Shown here: positions 1 through 10,884 of the stretch, in pieces
Layout: the number at the start of each line of letters is the position of its first letter
How positions within the stretch are numbered: the stretch's first letter is position 1
Source of the DNA: Farysia itapuensis
Lineage: Eukaryota > Basidiomycota > Ustilaginomycetes > Ustilaginales > Ustilaginaceae
Assembly: GCA_023212645.1 (NCBI GenBank)
Contig: JALBYC010000019.1
Coordinates: 124,001 to 188,000 of the forward strand
Direction: 5' to 3'
Length of the DNA: 64,000 nucleotides
Position numbers and translations under genes: made by a program
The notes under the pieces: generated by a model
The model's input: only the letters and a program-made list of their open reading frames with translations
Told to the model about the DNA's origin: nothing
Database searches by the model: none

Positions 1-1
1 G

Positions 2-3000
2 CCAGCTGACGACGACAACGAAGAGAGCTCAGCGACCAACACACTAGACGAAGGTGCAGCAAACACAGGCTCAAGTACGCTTCACCAACGATTGGAAGAC
101 TCTACAACCAGTGGCTCTCCCGCTACTGATATTCCTAATTCATCGCGCAGAGCGGCTTCCGCTTCGGACCCTTTTGCTATCGAAGGCGCATCAGGCGGTT
201 TAGGCCGGAAGAATTCCTTGCGGCGCGACCCATCGGGTCTGGGTTCCGTGCCAGTGATCAAGCCCGCGTCTAGGTTCGATCGCGAGCGCTCTGCGAGCAA
301 TTCGCTGCATAGAGCTGCAACCGGTGCAACTCGCATCAACTTGACGCCTTCCAGGCAAGCATCTTCAGCTACTGGCACGGCGGCCGATGACGAAACTTCC
401 TCTGCCACTTCTGACGATTTCACAGCCGGTTCGAATCTCACGCGAAAGAGCTCTGTCACCAGCTCCAGTGGCTCTATGGGTCCTCCTGCTGTCCCTAGAC
501 GCGGTATCGGAAGCAATTCGCCAGTCCTGGACCCGGTGGACAAGCCTGTCTCGGTGATTGCCATGGGGAAGATGAAGGAAGACAGCTCGCTTGGACTAGG
601 TTTACCATCCTCGTTCTCTTCTGCATCCTCTGCACATACTTCCTCGTCCTTTGGATCCGGCTCGCCTCTCCAAAAGTGGGATAATCGCGAGAACAGGAGC
701 AGATCTGGATCTGGTGCATCTATGGGAACACCACTTGCCGCTGGTAGCAGCGCTGTCCTCACAGGCAACCGCAAAAGGCGGTTGACGTCTTCTTCGCTTA
801 GCAGCAGTGCGCATCGACGTGCTAGATCTCTAGGTGGCGTCTTGCTTGGAGAAGGGACCGCGTCCCCTATCGGTGGACCAGACGGCGTTGATCCCAACCT
901 TGTCGCTGCTATCGAAGCTCGAAGCCCCACGATTCCCGCGCCAGTACCAATCCCATCTAGCACTGCTTCGCACCGGTCGGGAAGTGTAAGCTCGCAAGGC
1001 GCCTCCTCTCTCTCAAACTCAAGTTTCGGTCCTTCTTCGGTTCCCTCCACCCCTCTCAACGCCTCGCGCATTGCCCAAAGAAGCAGACGCTGTAAGTGTG
1101 GTATAAGTTTTGCACCCGCTGAAACATTCCAAACTGACTCTCTTTTGCATTTCGCCGAAACAGACTCTCAAGTGATTGAAGACGAAGAAGGTGCTCCGGC
1201 AAGCGAGTCAGCAAGTGGATTCCCCGCTGGCTATCGACGTCCCCGCGTTCGTAGTCAAACGCTACTTTCGTCGGGCGGATCTCCGGTCCAAGAGATATCT
1301 GGAACACCTGGTTCGACTTCATTAGCTAGAAGTCCGGGTGGAGCTGGACTTGCTGATGCCATTCGGCTTCAGAAGGTACCCGCAGCAGTCCGCATGGCTG
1401 GAGATCTTTTTCCGCCTCCGTCGCCCTCCTCGCCCCGCGCGATCCTCAAAAGCCAGTCGTCCATGTCAATGGACACGACAGGTAGCAATTGGAGCTCAGC
1501 TAGTCTGAGTAGCTCTTATCAGCCAAGCTCGTCGATGGCCAATATCGGCTCCCACGATCACGGTAGTCAAGATGCTAGCGGCAATCAAGGTATTGGCCTC
1601 GGTCTTTCATCCGATAATAGCCAGTACAGGGGTGGCAATGGTCACCTTAACGTGCCACAAACACCAAACGCTACAAGGAGCAACTCTCCTCTGGCCTCGG
1701 AATACTCGTACAGCACGGGCGGTGCAGTCAATTCCGGTAGTTCCTCGCCTCGAGTAAGCGCACGATCTCAGCGAGTCTCTGTTCCGGGCACGGATGCCCG
1801 TGGAGAGCCTCTCGCTGTATCTATCCCGATCGCGCGCAACTTTGCATCACCGGCGAGCTTGCCAGGATCTGCCATTCCCAGCTCGCGAACGTCCGAGGGG
1901 CTGCCAGACTACGAGACCCGACGAGCTCGCAGTCGTTACTCGGGGCTTCCCGTGAGCACGAGCGCTTACTCGGCTTTGCTGTCGTTGAACGCTTCGACTC
2001 AAACAAGTCCTGTCAGCGAAAGGCGTCCGCGGCTGTCTCCTGACAATCTTGCGCCCCAGGCATTCTCATGGGATGAACAGGAGCTGTACGACAGTCTTGA
2101 CGGGCCAGATGAAAGCAGGACAGAAGCTGTGGACAAACCTGCCCCGTGGATCGCATCGAGTCAAGATACGCCGTCGCGGGTGTCTGCTTCTCAAATGCCG
2201 ATCGATAAGCGTAGAAGCACCCATGGCATTCTGTCGAGCTCGATTGGGGCCGAGTCAATGCTCAATGTTCCAGGTACACAATCCCGTCGACATCGCCCCA
2301 GCGACGCTAGCTTGTTGGCATCAGGAGGCGTAGGCGCAAGTCAGGGTCGCGGTATGTCGGGCACCGACGACTATGCTAGAATCATCCTGCAAAGTCGAAA
2401 CGCCAAGATGCAGAAGTGGCGAGCTCAGGGTGGCCGAACGCCGGTCAACGCAACGTCGGATCGTGCTCAGCCCCTTCGTACAGCTCGACCTACTGATCAA
2501 GATATCACTGGGTATCTCAGAGCTGACAAGGTCGGGGAGTCAAGCCTCGGTCGTCGGGGTACCACTGTCGGTCTGGTCAACCCTTCTTCCGGAAACATTG
2601 ACGCGCCCGCGAGTACACGACGGGCCTCTGTCGCTGCATCTAACGACAGCATCGAATCACAGCTCGGAGAGGACGAGGCAAGTCAGCGAGGCCATGAAAA
2701 GACGTTTGCCGAATTCGAATGGGTCGACTGGCTTGACGAATACCGCAAGATGAAGGAAGCAAAGCTGCGCGCTGAACAAGAAGAGCTCGCCGACGCCAAC
2801 TCCAACCTTGGTGACAGTAAGCACTCGTCTCCCGTGTCAGCGAAAGAGCGTAGTCTCGCCAGCACTTCGGGTCGGCGTTCTGGCAGTGAAGCGGTGGCAG
2901 CATCCCAACTTGCCTCTCACAGACAGAACGACGGGCATCGTTCCGTGTCGGACCCACTCAGTCGACAGAGTCTTCAAGCTACAGAGGAAGCAAACAAAGC

Positions 3001-6000
3001 ACAGGACGACGCTGATGCCCGGGAAGTGGAAGAAGCTCTTGCAGCTCTGGATCTGGGTAACGACAGCGAAACAACCATCTCGCACGCGACCACGCGAAAG
3101 GCTTCGCAACAGCAACCTGGCGTGGACCGTCGATCAAATGTGCATATCCCACCACGTCTGCGTCCTGCGGCAGCCACTTACAGAGGTCTGTCATATACCG
3201 GTCCTGAGCGGACAGACTCTGTCCTTGCCTACAGTCAGCAGGTCGACTTCTCGCCTGTCAAAAATCTGGGCTCGGAGAAACCCAAAAATATTTCCTTATC
3301 GCCTGTGACGACTCGAGTCACGCCTTCACCCGGATACACCAGTGCAGCTGGATCGCCGTACTCCCAACAAGCGCGTGGACGTCGAAGACATCTCGGAGGG
3401 AAGATCGAGGCGTGGTGGAGCGCGGTGAAGACTGGCTTCAGTGCGCCAGGCAGCGACAGTTGGAGCAGAGCGCCTCAGACCAATCCTCCTTCGTCCAATC
3501 TCCGACCCACGCGATCAAGGGATCCTGTGTCTTCTTTGACACGATCTTTACAACAAGGCGCGTCTTCACCCGTCTCTTCTCGTCCGACTTCTAGCGCATT
3601 TGCGGCAAAGGTGTCACCCCCTTCGTTCAATAGTCAAGCAAGCAGTCCGATGGTGACACAAGTCCAAAGTGGATTTACGAGGCCGGAGACCTCACAGAAA
3701 GTCACATCGCACCTGAGCGCTCTTGACGCTGGGCAAGCGCCGGCTTCTCCCCGTACTCAACAATTTCGAGATAGAGACATCGAGCAAGACCAAGACTTGT
3801 CGTTTACCACGGCTGATGATTCCTTGTCGAGGTCATCAGGTGTCAGTTCGAAAGAGGGAGCAAAGCGGAGCAAGCAACCCAAGCTGTCGCTGCAATTTGA
3901 CAAGGGCGCTAGCTCCTATGATGCGAATGAGTTTGAGCAACTTGGCAGCCCTGCCACGGCCAGTCCCAGCGCAAAGCGTTCATCAACACAGGACTCTGTC
4001 CCTCGCAAGGAGGACACCTCGTCAGCACCTCCTACAACGGTGCCTTCGGCAGGCGACAAGTTGGGTGACACCGCTAAGCGGCCTGTACTCGAACACAAAT
4101 GGTCCTCAGGGCCAGGTTCCGGGGTAGAATCAGACTCTGCTTCAAAAGCCGCAGCGGCGACAAAAGAAATTACGATCAACTCTATTCGACAGCATATCAG
4201 GCATCGACTGCTGGGCTCCAAGGAGAGTTGCGATCGCGAGCTGCGTCGCATCATCAATGCCATCAATTCTTTCGTCGAACTCGATCTAGAACGGCAGAAG
4301 GAAGAGGCACGCCTCAATGCGGCCGGCGACTACGATGTCGAAGAGCTCGAAGACGTCATCAGCGTGTCGTCCGCACATGATGTACAGGCTGTTCCTGCTC
4401 GCTCTCAGTCCATGTCTCGGAATGTCAGCGGAACATCATCGCACTCGGATCCCGCGGAGGCCCGCCAGGGTGCTGATGCCGGAACCACGACTCTTTTCAC
4501 TTCGCCAAGTCCCGAGCCTCAGTCTTCTACCCAGTCGGCGCGTGAATACAAGCTGCCAGCACCACCGCCCATTACGCAGGCCGCTCCTGTTCCCACAGCA
4601 GTGAGAGTTCTTAGCTCAGGCAGCTCGTCGAATCCAATCAAGTCTTCGAATCTCAACCCTCTTGGCAGAACCAAATCGGGAAGCCGTGCGTCACGATCCG
4701 TTTCGAATTCCCGGTCGACTTCGCGATCACACTCGCCGATGCCAGGAGCAATGCTGGCAACCAACCTGTCTTCAGCTTCTAATTCGCCACGTCTGTCCCC
4801 TTCTCGACGACCCAAAGGTCTGATTGAGCAAGAACACGGTCAGCAACCTTGGATCATTGCTCTGGAAGAGCTGGTTACCGCCGCCATGGACGTTCTCGAC
4901 GTTACCATCAGCTCTCTTATTGCCCGGCCTGGCTTATGCTCCGAGCTCATTGCAGCTATCCAGACCGCCGGACGCATGTGGGACGAGCACACTGAATGGC
5001 CGGGACGAGGCTGGTTCATCGAGATTCTCTTGGCTGTTGCTGGTCTCAGTCGCGTGGTCGAGTGGTGGGAAGCCGAGAAAGGATTCTGGAATTTTAACGA
5101 TGAGGAGGAACAGGACATCGAACCTATTCGGTTCAGTCTCGGAAACCAGCAAGGCGACCAACCCCTCGAGCCATCTGAATACTCTGGCAAAGGGCTAGCG
5201 CCGTGGACAGCGTCAACTTCGAGCAGTCCTACCAGAGCAAGGGCCTTCTCCATCCAGGAGGTGAACCTACCTGCACGCGTTTCGACCAGCGGCTCCAATT
5301 CTCCCGCTTTGAGCGCTGTTCGACCCGAGGTTGTCAGAGAGCTGAGTCCTCGTCCCTCGATGGCGCTCGTATCGCGGAACGAAGAAGACCCACTTGATCA
5401 AGGCGATCTGACGGTTGTCGAGGCTGACCGGTCGCCCTTGCTTGACGATAAGGAGTCTGGCGCCGCGAAAGCTCCCGTCACCAAGCGCCACGCTCAGCTC
5501 TTGACGCCGCAGAGCGCTGCGCTCGAGTCGAATGAACAAGAACTACTAGAAGCTCCTCAAGACTTCAGATCTGCTGGCATCAATGTGCTTATGGAGCTCA
5601 GCCTGGACGATCAGCATCTGCTGTACATGAGTCCCGCCTGGAAGACGGTCGTTGGTTCGAACACTGACGAGCTGTACGACACTCCCATTGAAGACTTGCT
5701 GGCGCCAGGTGATGCCGACGTGTTTGCAGAAGCATCGCGACAACTTCAAGCAAATCATTCGCACACTGTGGAAGCGGCTTTCCGTCTGCGTGTCGAGAAA
5801 ACAGCTCTAAAATCTTCCGACAATCTTGACCCGGATGCCGAGACATCGTCCACGTCGTCTTCCGAGAGCAACAGCGATGTTGTCTTTTTCCAGGAAATGG
5901 AAGGAAAGGGAATGCTTATGCTGGATCGTCAGAGCGGGGCACCGTCTCACTCGATGTGGGTATTCAAGGCTGTCGGGCCAGCTGAGCCCGAAGACCGTCT

Positions 6001-9000
6001 TCCGGATATGGAGCACGCCAAGGCGAGTCGCTCTGTTGGCACTTTCCTGGACAGTAGCGGCGTGGCACATGCAGCTTCGATCTCGGTGGAGCCTGTACTT
6101 TGCCGCATTTGCGAGCGTGACGTTCCCACTTGGTTCTTCGAGAAACACAGCGAGATTTGCAACGAGACACATCGTCTTGACATGGAGATCGGCGAATGTA
6201 ACGAGAATCTACGCGAGATGCGCAAGTCTGTCCAAGACCTTTACAATCGACTTGAAGACCTCGGGCAGAAAGCAGGTTCAGAAGCTTCGCTCGAATATCG
6301 AGGTGTAGCTATCACCACTCCACCTGCCTCAAGTCAGCCGCCCTCGGCGCTTGAAGGACTCAATCGATCTATTTCGCCACGCCAGCCAAATGCTGCTGCT
6401 ATGCGCAAGGCACATCTTCGAGCCATCGATGCGGCTATCGAGGTGCTGCAGACCGCGTCGGAGATCTCCACTCCTGCCATCAAGGACGAATTTGCTAATG
6501 AGCCGATTGAGAAGCAGCGACTGCTGTCGCCAAACTCGGAGAACAAGATCTTGACGGTTCAGCAGTGGAGACGTACGCCGCTCGAAGACGCTGCTCTCGA
6601 TACGCTGATGGTGGATGTTGAGAACGCAATGCGAAGCAAGCTCAGCGCGGTGAACCGAATGCTCAACACAATTGTCTATGTCGAAACGGTGCGACAAGAG
6701 TGGGAAGAACGCGTAGAGGCTGCTTTGATCGCTCTTTCGGACTCTGATCCGGAAGGATCGGAAAGTGATCCTCCCTCGGTCTTCTCTGGCTCAGAATCGG
6801 GCAGAGAAGAAGACGAGACCGTGAACGAGCCAGGGACCAAAGCACAGTCTGCATCGAGTAGACCTGAAGAGGACGATCTGCGGCCAGTACAACCAATTGA
6901 AGCTCAAGCGTCTGCTCTCCTACCTCACGCCTACCAGGGGCCTCTCTCTTCGGCTGTGTTGGACCGGTCGAACACACATTCGCGTCAAACGTCTGCAGAG
7001 GCACATATGCCAAACCAGAATGCGGGTGAAGACGACGACGGCTTGCTTAGCGGTACAATGTTACTGGAGAGAGACGACCGCGAGCTTCCCGCGCCACCCT
7101 CAGAGGGACCTTCCGCAGTACCTGTATCAGGTGCCGACGTGGAGGATATCCCGGCTCTAGATGACGACAAGCTCGGCGGAAGTTCCGCATATCTTGCACC
7201 CATTCCTATTCCACGGGGAAGCGGAACAACTTTAGTGCCGTCTACCTCGACTTCTCACATGGGCTTGGGACTCAAAGCGGGTACCAGCACTGCTCAAAAC
7301 ATCCAAGTTCCTACTGCGCAGAGAAGATCAGTGAGCAGGTCCAGACGTGCCTCCCACATGCCCTACATCAATGACGGCCTGTTGAGTACGCCACCGCTAT
7401 CTCCTCACCTGCTGGCCACATCCGAGTCTTTTGGTCACGGATCTCGACATCAGCGAAGGTTGAGTGTTTCGCATCGCAGTCCCATGGCTGGATCTATGCC
7501 GCTCTCGCCTCGACTTCCTCCAGCTGCTCCATCATCCAAGCCTACTGCTTCCTCCATCAAAGACTTTGATTTCCTAAAACCCATCAGCAAGGGAGCTTTC
7601 GGCAGTGTTTACTTGGCAAAAAAGCGAACGACGGGCGATTACTATGCCATTAAGGTGCTCAAGAAGTCCGACATGATTGCCAAGAATCAGATCACAAACG
7701 TCAAGGCAGAACGCATGATTCTCATGCTGCAGAACCAGTCGCCGTTCGTGGTCAAACTCTTCTTTACCTTCCAGAACTCTGGCTACCTCTTCCTGGTGAT
7801 GGAATATCTGCCTGGTGGAGACTGTGCTACGCTTGGCAAAGTCATGGGAGCGCTGCCTGAAGAGTGGGCGCGACAGTATGTTGCCGAGGTGGTCGTCGGG
7901 TTGGAGCTCTTGCATTCAAAAGGTGTTGTACATCGAGACCTCAAGCCGGACAACCTGCTGATTGACCAGAAAGGTCACCTCAAATTGACTGACTTTGGAC
8001 TTTCTAAGATTGGCCTGCTTGGTCGTCAGACTCGCCAAACTGGCTCCTTCGGATCTGCAGCCGATGGAAGTCAAACCGCCCGCAATGATTCGCTTAATGG
8101 AGGGTCCGCGCCAACTTCGGCAACTTCCTTTGGTTCCCATCCACATCAGCAATCCGTGTCCTCCCCCGCTGGCACCACGGCAGGCGAGACGACTGCATCC
8201 ATGTCACCCATCACGCCCAGCTCTGTCACACCTGGTCTGGCCAGCATCATGCGCAACCAGTCCTTTTACATTGCTCCACAGCAAGGTCGGGTGGTAAGCT
8301 CGTCCACGGATGCGAGTGATGCGAGCGAGCCGGATCACCATTCGAAGGCTCTTCCCGAACCAATGCCTTCAGCGCGAGTCGAAAGTCCTGGAAACTTCTT
8401 TGGGACGCATCCTCTGCTCAACGAAAACTTCACACAGAGCAACTCTGAATCGGTCGGAATTCGCAAATTTGTCGGCACGCCAGACTACTTGGCTCCCGAG
8501 AGCATCCTCGGTATCGGCATGGACGACTTTGCCGTGGACTGGTGGGCACTTGGTGTGATACTTTACGAGTTCATCTACGGCATGCCACCGTTCCACGCTG
8601 AGACGCCTGAAAAGGTATTTGACAACATCCTGTCTCGCCGAATCGACTGGCAGGAAGAATCGGTAGAAGTCTCGCCAGAAGCGCGGGACCTGATGGAGTC
8701 ACTGATGTGCACTGATCCAAAGCGTCGTCTTGGTTCGCAAGGTGTCGAGGAGATCAAGGCTCATCCTTTCTTTGCCGGCTTTGACTGGGACAATGTCACC
8801 GCCGATCCTGGACCGTTTGTCCCCCAAGTCTCTGATCCTGAATCGACAGACTACTTCGATCTTCGAGGCGCAAGTCAGCAGGACTTTGAGGAAGAGCCAG
8901 TGCATGGCACACACGACTTTGCTAAGGCGATTGAGGGCAACAAGCTTCTTCAGAATCGAGGGCCTCTCCGAATGCGGTCGCAACTTGACAAAGCTCAAGC

Positions 9001-10471
9001 AGCTCAAGCGGCTGGCCAAAACGAAGAGTTCGGCAATTTCAGTTACAAGAACTTACCGGTCTTGAAGCAAGCCAACGATGAAGTGATTCGCAAGATGAGA
9101 GAGGAGCAAATGCCAGCTCTGGCCAAGGCTCTGGAGCAGACAACGATTCACTCGCGACACCGAAGCTTTTCTGGCAAAGCGAGGCCGACTCAGCGAGTCC
9201 ATTCTCAGCCAGTCGGCGGTCCTCCCTCTCCCGCTCAGAGCATTTCGTCGCAGGGCTCGACGCCGTCACGATCGACGGCACCCGCGTCCCCTGCGGGAAT
9301 TGGTTTGCTGTACAACTCGGCGCATCGTAGAAGAACGTCGGAACAGGCGACCTTGACCTCTCAGCAGGGCTTGCGCACCAGCGCTGGTGGCAGCGGTACC
9401 AGCAGTAGCGGTGGTGGTAACGAAACGATCACGAGCTCAGCCCACGTTGCTGAGCAACCCATCGGCATTGTCAATCGCAAGAGACAGCAGTTGAGCGAAA
9501 TGGAGACTGGTGAACGACGTAACTCGGCGCCTCCGCGTATGCGGACCAAGTCGGCTGGCTTTTCGGAGGCTGTCTTGCCTCATCAGTGGTTGCAAGAGTC
9601 GACGAGACGAGCGTCCCGCGCGATCGACACTGAAACTGCTGCTGGAACTTCGCCAGTGGCATCGATTTCTCCGTCCGCGTCGTTTGCTGTGGCGAGCGTG
9701 ACCGAGGGCGTCGTACCTGGACCTGACGAGATCACATGCTTGGTCGCAGAGGACAATCCAATCGCGCTGCGGATGCTGGAAACGATCTTGACCAAGCTAG
9801 GTTGTCACTGTACCACTGTGCGCAACGGTGCTGAAGCAGTCCGTCTTGCGATGGGCGACACCAAGTATGGTGTGCTCTTTGTCGACGTCACATTGCCGAT
9901 TGTCAACGGCCAAGATGTGGCACGGATGGTCAAGTCAACTCGTAACGCCAACTCGACTACTCCGATTGTCGCGTTGGCTTCGTACGATCGCGGAGAACCG
10001 ATGAACGTTTCTGGCTCTGTGTTTGATGCAGTGCTAGCCAAGCCACTGGAGAAGATGGACGTGTGTGCGACGCTGTCAAGACTGGGATTCACTCCTTCTC
10101 AAGCGGCGCCAACGACAGAGCACACAACGAGCAAAGGAGAAGGCAGCACCGACGCTCCACAGCGATCTTCAGCGCAAAAAGCAGCGCCGACGTCGCGCAC
10201 ATCAACACAGCCCATAGCTGTTGCTACGTCAGGCAAGGTGGCGACACCTCCTGGAGCCTCTGCTAGCATCACGGGAGGATCTCCTCGCCCAGTGACACCG
10301 TACTCGTCTTCTCCGCTGAGCTCCTCTGTTCTCACATCGCGCTTCCTCGAGTCGGCACCAGCGGCTAAAACTGTGACACACACCCAAACTCAACAAGACG
10401 AGGAAGAGCGACAGGAATTAGAGACCATCAACACTCTTACTCGAGCTGCAGAAAAGCTGTCGCTCTCCTAG
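2..10471 (+). CDS. rim15: Rim15-type protein kinase with PAS, C2HC zinc finger and receiver domain (5' partial)
   Basis: The frame is open from base 2 with no ATG before base 92 (which is TTG), so the true start lies upstream. Order of domains by position: very long Ser-rich N-terminal region; PAS-like segment at about 5570-5790; C2HC finger at about 6100-6160 (CRICERDVPTWFFEKHSEIC); AGC-type kinase from about 7565 (GAFGSV glycine loop, HRDLKPDN, DFG, then a ~150-residue Ser/Thr-rich insert before GTPDYLAPE at about 8475); response-regulator domain at about 9728-10090 with the phospho-acceptor Asp in LFVDVTLP. This order is that of yeast Rim15 / S. pombe Cek1, the nutrient-controlled kinases that promote quiescence downstream of PKA, TOR and Sch9. 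A probable 72-bp in-frame intron lies at 1092-1163 (GTAAGT, CTGAC branch site, CAG). About 3,465 residues are present, roughly twice yeast Rim15 (about 1,770). Confidence 0.9.
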   Translation, partial: PADDDNEESSATNTLDEGAANTGSSTLHQRLEDSTTSGSPATDIPNSSRRAASASDPFAIEGASGGLGRKNSLRRDPSGLGSVPVIKPASRFDRERSASNSLHRAATGATRINLTPSRQASSATGTAADDETSSATSDDFTAGSNLTRKSSVTSSSGSMGPPAVPRRGIGSNSPVLDPVDKPVSVIAMGKMKEDSSLGLGLPSSFSSASSAHTSSSFGSGSPLQKWDNRENRSRSGSGASMGTPLAAGSSAVLTGNRKRRLTSSSLSSSAHRRARSLGGVLLGEGTASPIGGPDGVDPNLVAAIEARSPTIPAPVPIPSSTASHRSGSVSSQGASSLSNSSFGPSSVPSTPLNASRIAQRSRRCKCGISFAPAETFQTDSLLHFAETDSQVIEDEEGAPASESASGFPAGYRRPRVRSQTLLSSGGSPVQEISGTPGSTSLARSPGGAGLADAIRLQKVPAAVRMAGDLFPPPSPSSPRAILKSQSSMSMDTTGSNWSSASLSSSYQPSSSMANIGSHDHGSQDASGNQGIGLGLSSDNSQYRGGNGHLNVPQTPNATRSNSPLASEYSYSTGGAVNSGSSSPRVSARSQRVSVPGTDARGEPLAVSIPIARNFASPASLPGSAIPSSRTSEGLPDYETRRARSRYSGLPVSTSAYSALLSLNASTQTSPVSERRPRLSPDNLAPQAFSWDEQELYDSLDGPDESRTEAVDKPAPWIASSQDTPSRVSASQMPIDKRRSTHGILSSSIGAESMLNVPGTQSRRHRPSDASLLASGGVGASQGRGMSGTDDYARIILQSRNAKMQKWRAQGGRTPVNATSDRAQPLRTARPTDQDITGYLRADKVGESSLGRRGTTVGLVNPSSGNIDAPASTRRASVAASNDSIESQLGEDEASQRGHEKTFAEFEWVDWLDEYRKMKEAKLRAEQEELADANSNLGDSKHSSPVSAKERSLASTSGRRSGSEAVAASQLASHRQNDGHRSVSDPLSRQSLQATEEANKAQDDADAREVEEALAALDLGNDSETTISHATTRKASQQQPGVDRRSNVHIPPRLRPAAATYRGLSYTGPERTDSVLAYSQQVDFSPVKNLGSEKPKNISLSPVTTRVTPSPGYTSAAGSPYSQQARGRRRHLGGKIEAWWSAVKTGFSAPGSDSWSRAPQTNPPSSNLRPTRSRDPVSSLTRSLQQGASSPVSSRPTSSAFAAKVSPPSFNSQASSPMVTQVQSGFTRPETSQKVTSHLSALDAGQAPASPRTQQFRDRDIEQDQDLSFTTADDSLSRSSGVSSKEGAKRSKQPKLSLQFDKGASSYDANEFEQLGSPATASPSAKRSSTQDSVPRKEDTSSAPPTTVPSAGDKLGDTAKRPVLEHKWSSGPGSGVESDSASKAAAATKEITINSIRQHIRHRLLGSKESCDRELRRIINAINSFVELDLERQKEEARLNAAGDYDVEELEDVISVSSAHDVQAVPARSQSMSRNVSGTSSHSDPAEARQGADAGTTTLFTSPSPEPQSSTQSAREYKLPAPPPITQAAPVPTAVRVLSSGSSSNPIKSSNLNPLGRTKSGSRASRSVSNSRSTSRSHSPMPGAMLATNLSSASNSPRLSPSRRPKGLIEQEHGQQPWIIALEELVTAAMDVLDVTISSLIARPGLCSELIAAIQTAGRMWDEHTEWPGRGWFIEILLAVAGLSRVVEWWEAEKGFWNFNDEEEQDIEPIRFSLGNQQGDQPLEPSEYSGKGLAPWTASTSSSPTRARAFSIQEVNLPARVSTSGSNSPALSAVRPEVVRELSPRPSMALVSRNEEDPLDQGDLTVVEADRSPLLDDKESGAAKAPVTKRHAQLLTPQSAALESNEQELLEAPQDFRSAGINVLMELSLDDQHLLYMSPAWKTVVGSNTDELYDTPIEDLLAPGDADVFAEASRQLQANHSHTVEAAFRLRVEKTALKSSDNLDPDAETSSTSSSESNSDVVFFQEMEGKGMLMLDRQSGAPSHSMWVFKAVGPAEPEDRLPDMEHAKASRSVGTFLDSSGVAHAASISVEPVLCRICERDVPTWFFEKHSEICNETHRLDMEIGECNENLREMRKSVQDLYNRLEDLGQKAGSEASLEYRGVAITTPPASSQPPSALEGLNRSISPRQPNAAAMRKAHLRAIDAAIEVLQTASEISTPAIKDEFANEPIEKQRLLSPNSENKILTVQQWRRTPLEDAALDTLMVDVENAMRSKLSAVNRMLNTIVYVETVRQEWEERVEAALIALSDSDPEGSESDPPSVFSGSESGREEDETVNEPGTKAQSASSRPEEDDLRPVQPIEAQASALLPHAYQGPLSSAVLDRSNTHSRQTSAEAHMPNQNAGEDDDGLLSGTMLLERDDRELPAPPSEGPSAVPVSGADVEDIPALDDDKLGGSSAYLAPIPIPRGSGTTLVPSTSTSHMGLGLKAGTSTAQNIQVPTAQRRSVSRSRRASHMPYINDGLLSTPPLSPHLLATSESFGHGSRHQRRLSVSHRSPMAGSMPLSPRLPPAAPSSKPTASSIKDFDFLKPISKGAFGSVYLAKKRTTGDYYAIKVLKKSDMIAKNQITNVKAERMILMLQNQSPFVVKLFFTFQNSGYLFLVMEYLPGGDCATLGKVMGALPEEWARQYVAEVVVGLELLHSKGVVHRDLKPDNLLIDQKGHLKLTDFGLSKIGLLGRQTRQTGSFGSAADGSQTARNDSLNGGSAPTSATSFGSHPHQQSVSSPAGTTAGETTASMSPITPSSVTPGLASIMRNQSFYIAPQQGRVVSSSTDASDASEPDHHSKALPEPMPSARVESPGNFFGTHPLLNENFTQSNSESVGIRKFVGTPDYLAPESILGIGMDDFAVDWWALGVILYEFIYGMPPFHAETPEKVFDNILSRRIDWQEESVEVSPEARDLMESLMCTDPKRRLGSQGVEEIKAHPFFAGFDWDNVTADPGPFVPQVSDPESTDYFDLRGASQQDFEEEPVHGTHDFAKAIEGNKLLQNRGPLRMRSQLDKAQAAQAAGQNEEFGNFSYKNLPVLKQANDEVIRKMREEQMPALAKALEQTTIHSRHRSFSGKARPTQRVHSQPVGGPPSPAQSISSQGSTPSRSTAPASPAGIGLLYNSAHRRRTSEQATLTSQQGLRTSAGGSGTSSSGGGNETITSSAHVAEQPIGIVNRKRQQLSEMETGERRNSAPPRMRTKSAGFSEAVLPHQWLQESTRRASRAIDTETAAGTSPVASISPSASFAVASVTEGVVPGPDEITCLVAEDNPIALRMLETILTKLGCHCTTVRNGAEAVRLAMGDTKYGVLFVDVTLPIVNGQDVARMVKSTRNANSTTPIVALASYDRGEPMNVSGSVFDAVLAKPLEKMDVCATLSRLGFTPSQAAPTTEHTTSKGEGSTDAPQRSSAQKAAPTSRTSTQPIAVATSGKVATPPGASASITGGSPRPVTPYSSSPLSSSVLTSRFLESAPAAKTVTHTQTQQDEEERQELETINTLTRAAEKLSLS

Positions 10472-10708
10472 CAAGCATCTACTACGAAATATACTTTTGA
10501 TGATTTTGTCTCGAGAAAAAAAAAAGTGAGGATCGGGCCGACGACCAGGGCAGCGGAATAGCATCTCCGCGGCTGAGGGGCACTTTTGCACTGTGGCTGA
10601 AGAAGTAGCTGCATGCCGAGTTAAAAAAAGAAACTGTGATTGCGAAATTTAAGGCTTGGCGAATTGATAATACAAGTGGACCGCGTGGTTTACCGTTGAT
10701 TCGCCTCG

Positions 10709-10736
10709 GCTGGGCTGGGCTGGGCTGGGCTGGGCT
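10709..10736. repeat. TGGGC pentanucleotide tandem repeat (5 copies)
   Basis: Five perfect head-to-tail TGGGC copies at 10711-10735, followed directly by a short TGC run. It lies about 210 bases upstream of the GT32 start codon. As a G-rich microsatellite it may be length-variable between strains (inference). Confidence 0.9.
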
Positions 10737-10884
10737 TGCTGCTGCTGCCAACAAGTGTGTGCTGCCTGCCCGTTGCCACGCTCCGTTTGGCCGTTGCCGT
10801 TGGACTCACACTCTTGAATTCCGGTTTGCCCAACAACAATCACGGATCCATCGTGTACCTGCCCACCACTCACCACACCCCTCC

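Noticed and set aside
82..1071. Long minus-strand open frame antisense to rim15
   Set aside because: Composition mirrors the Ser-rich codons of rim15 on the other strand; no start context or domain, and the plus strand is clearly coding.
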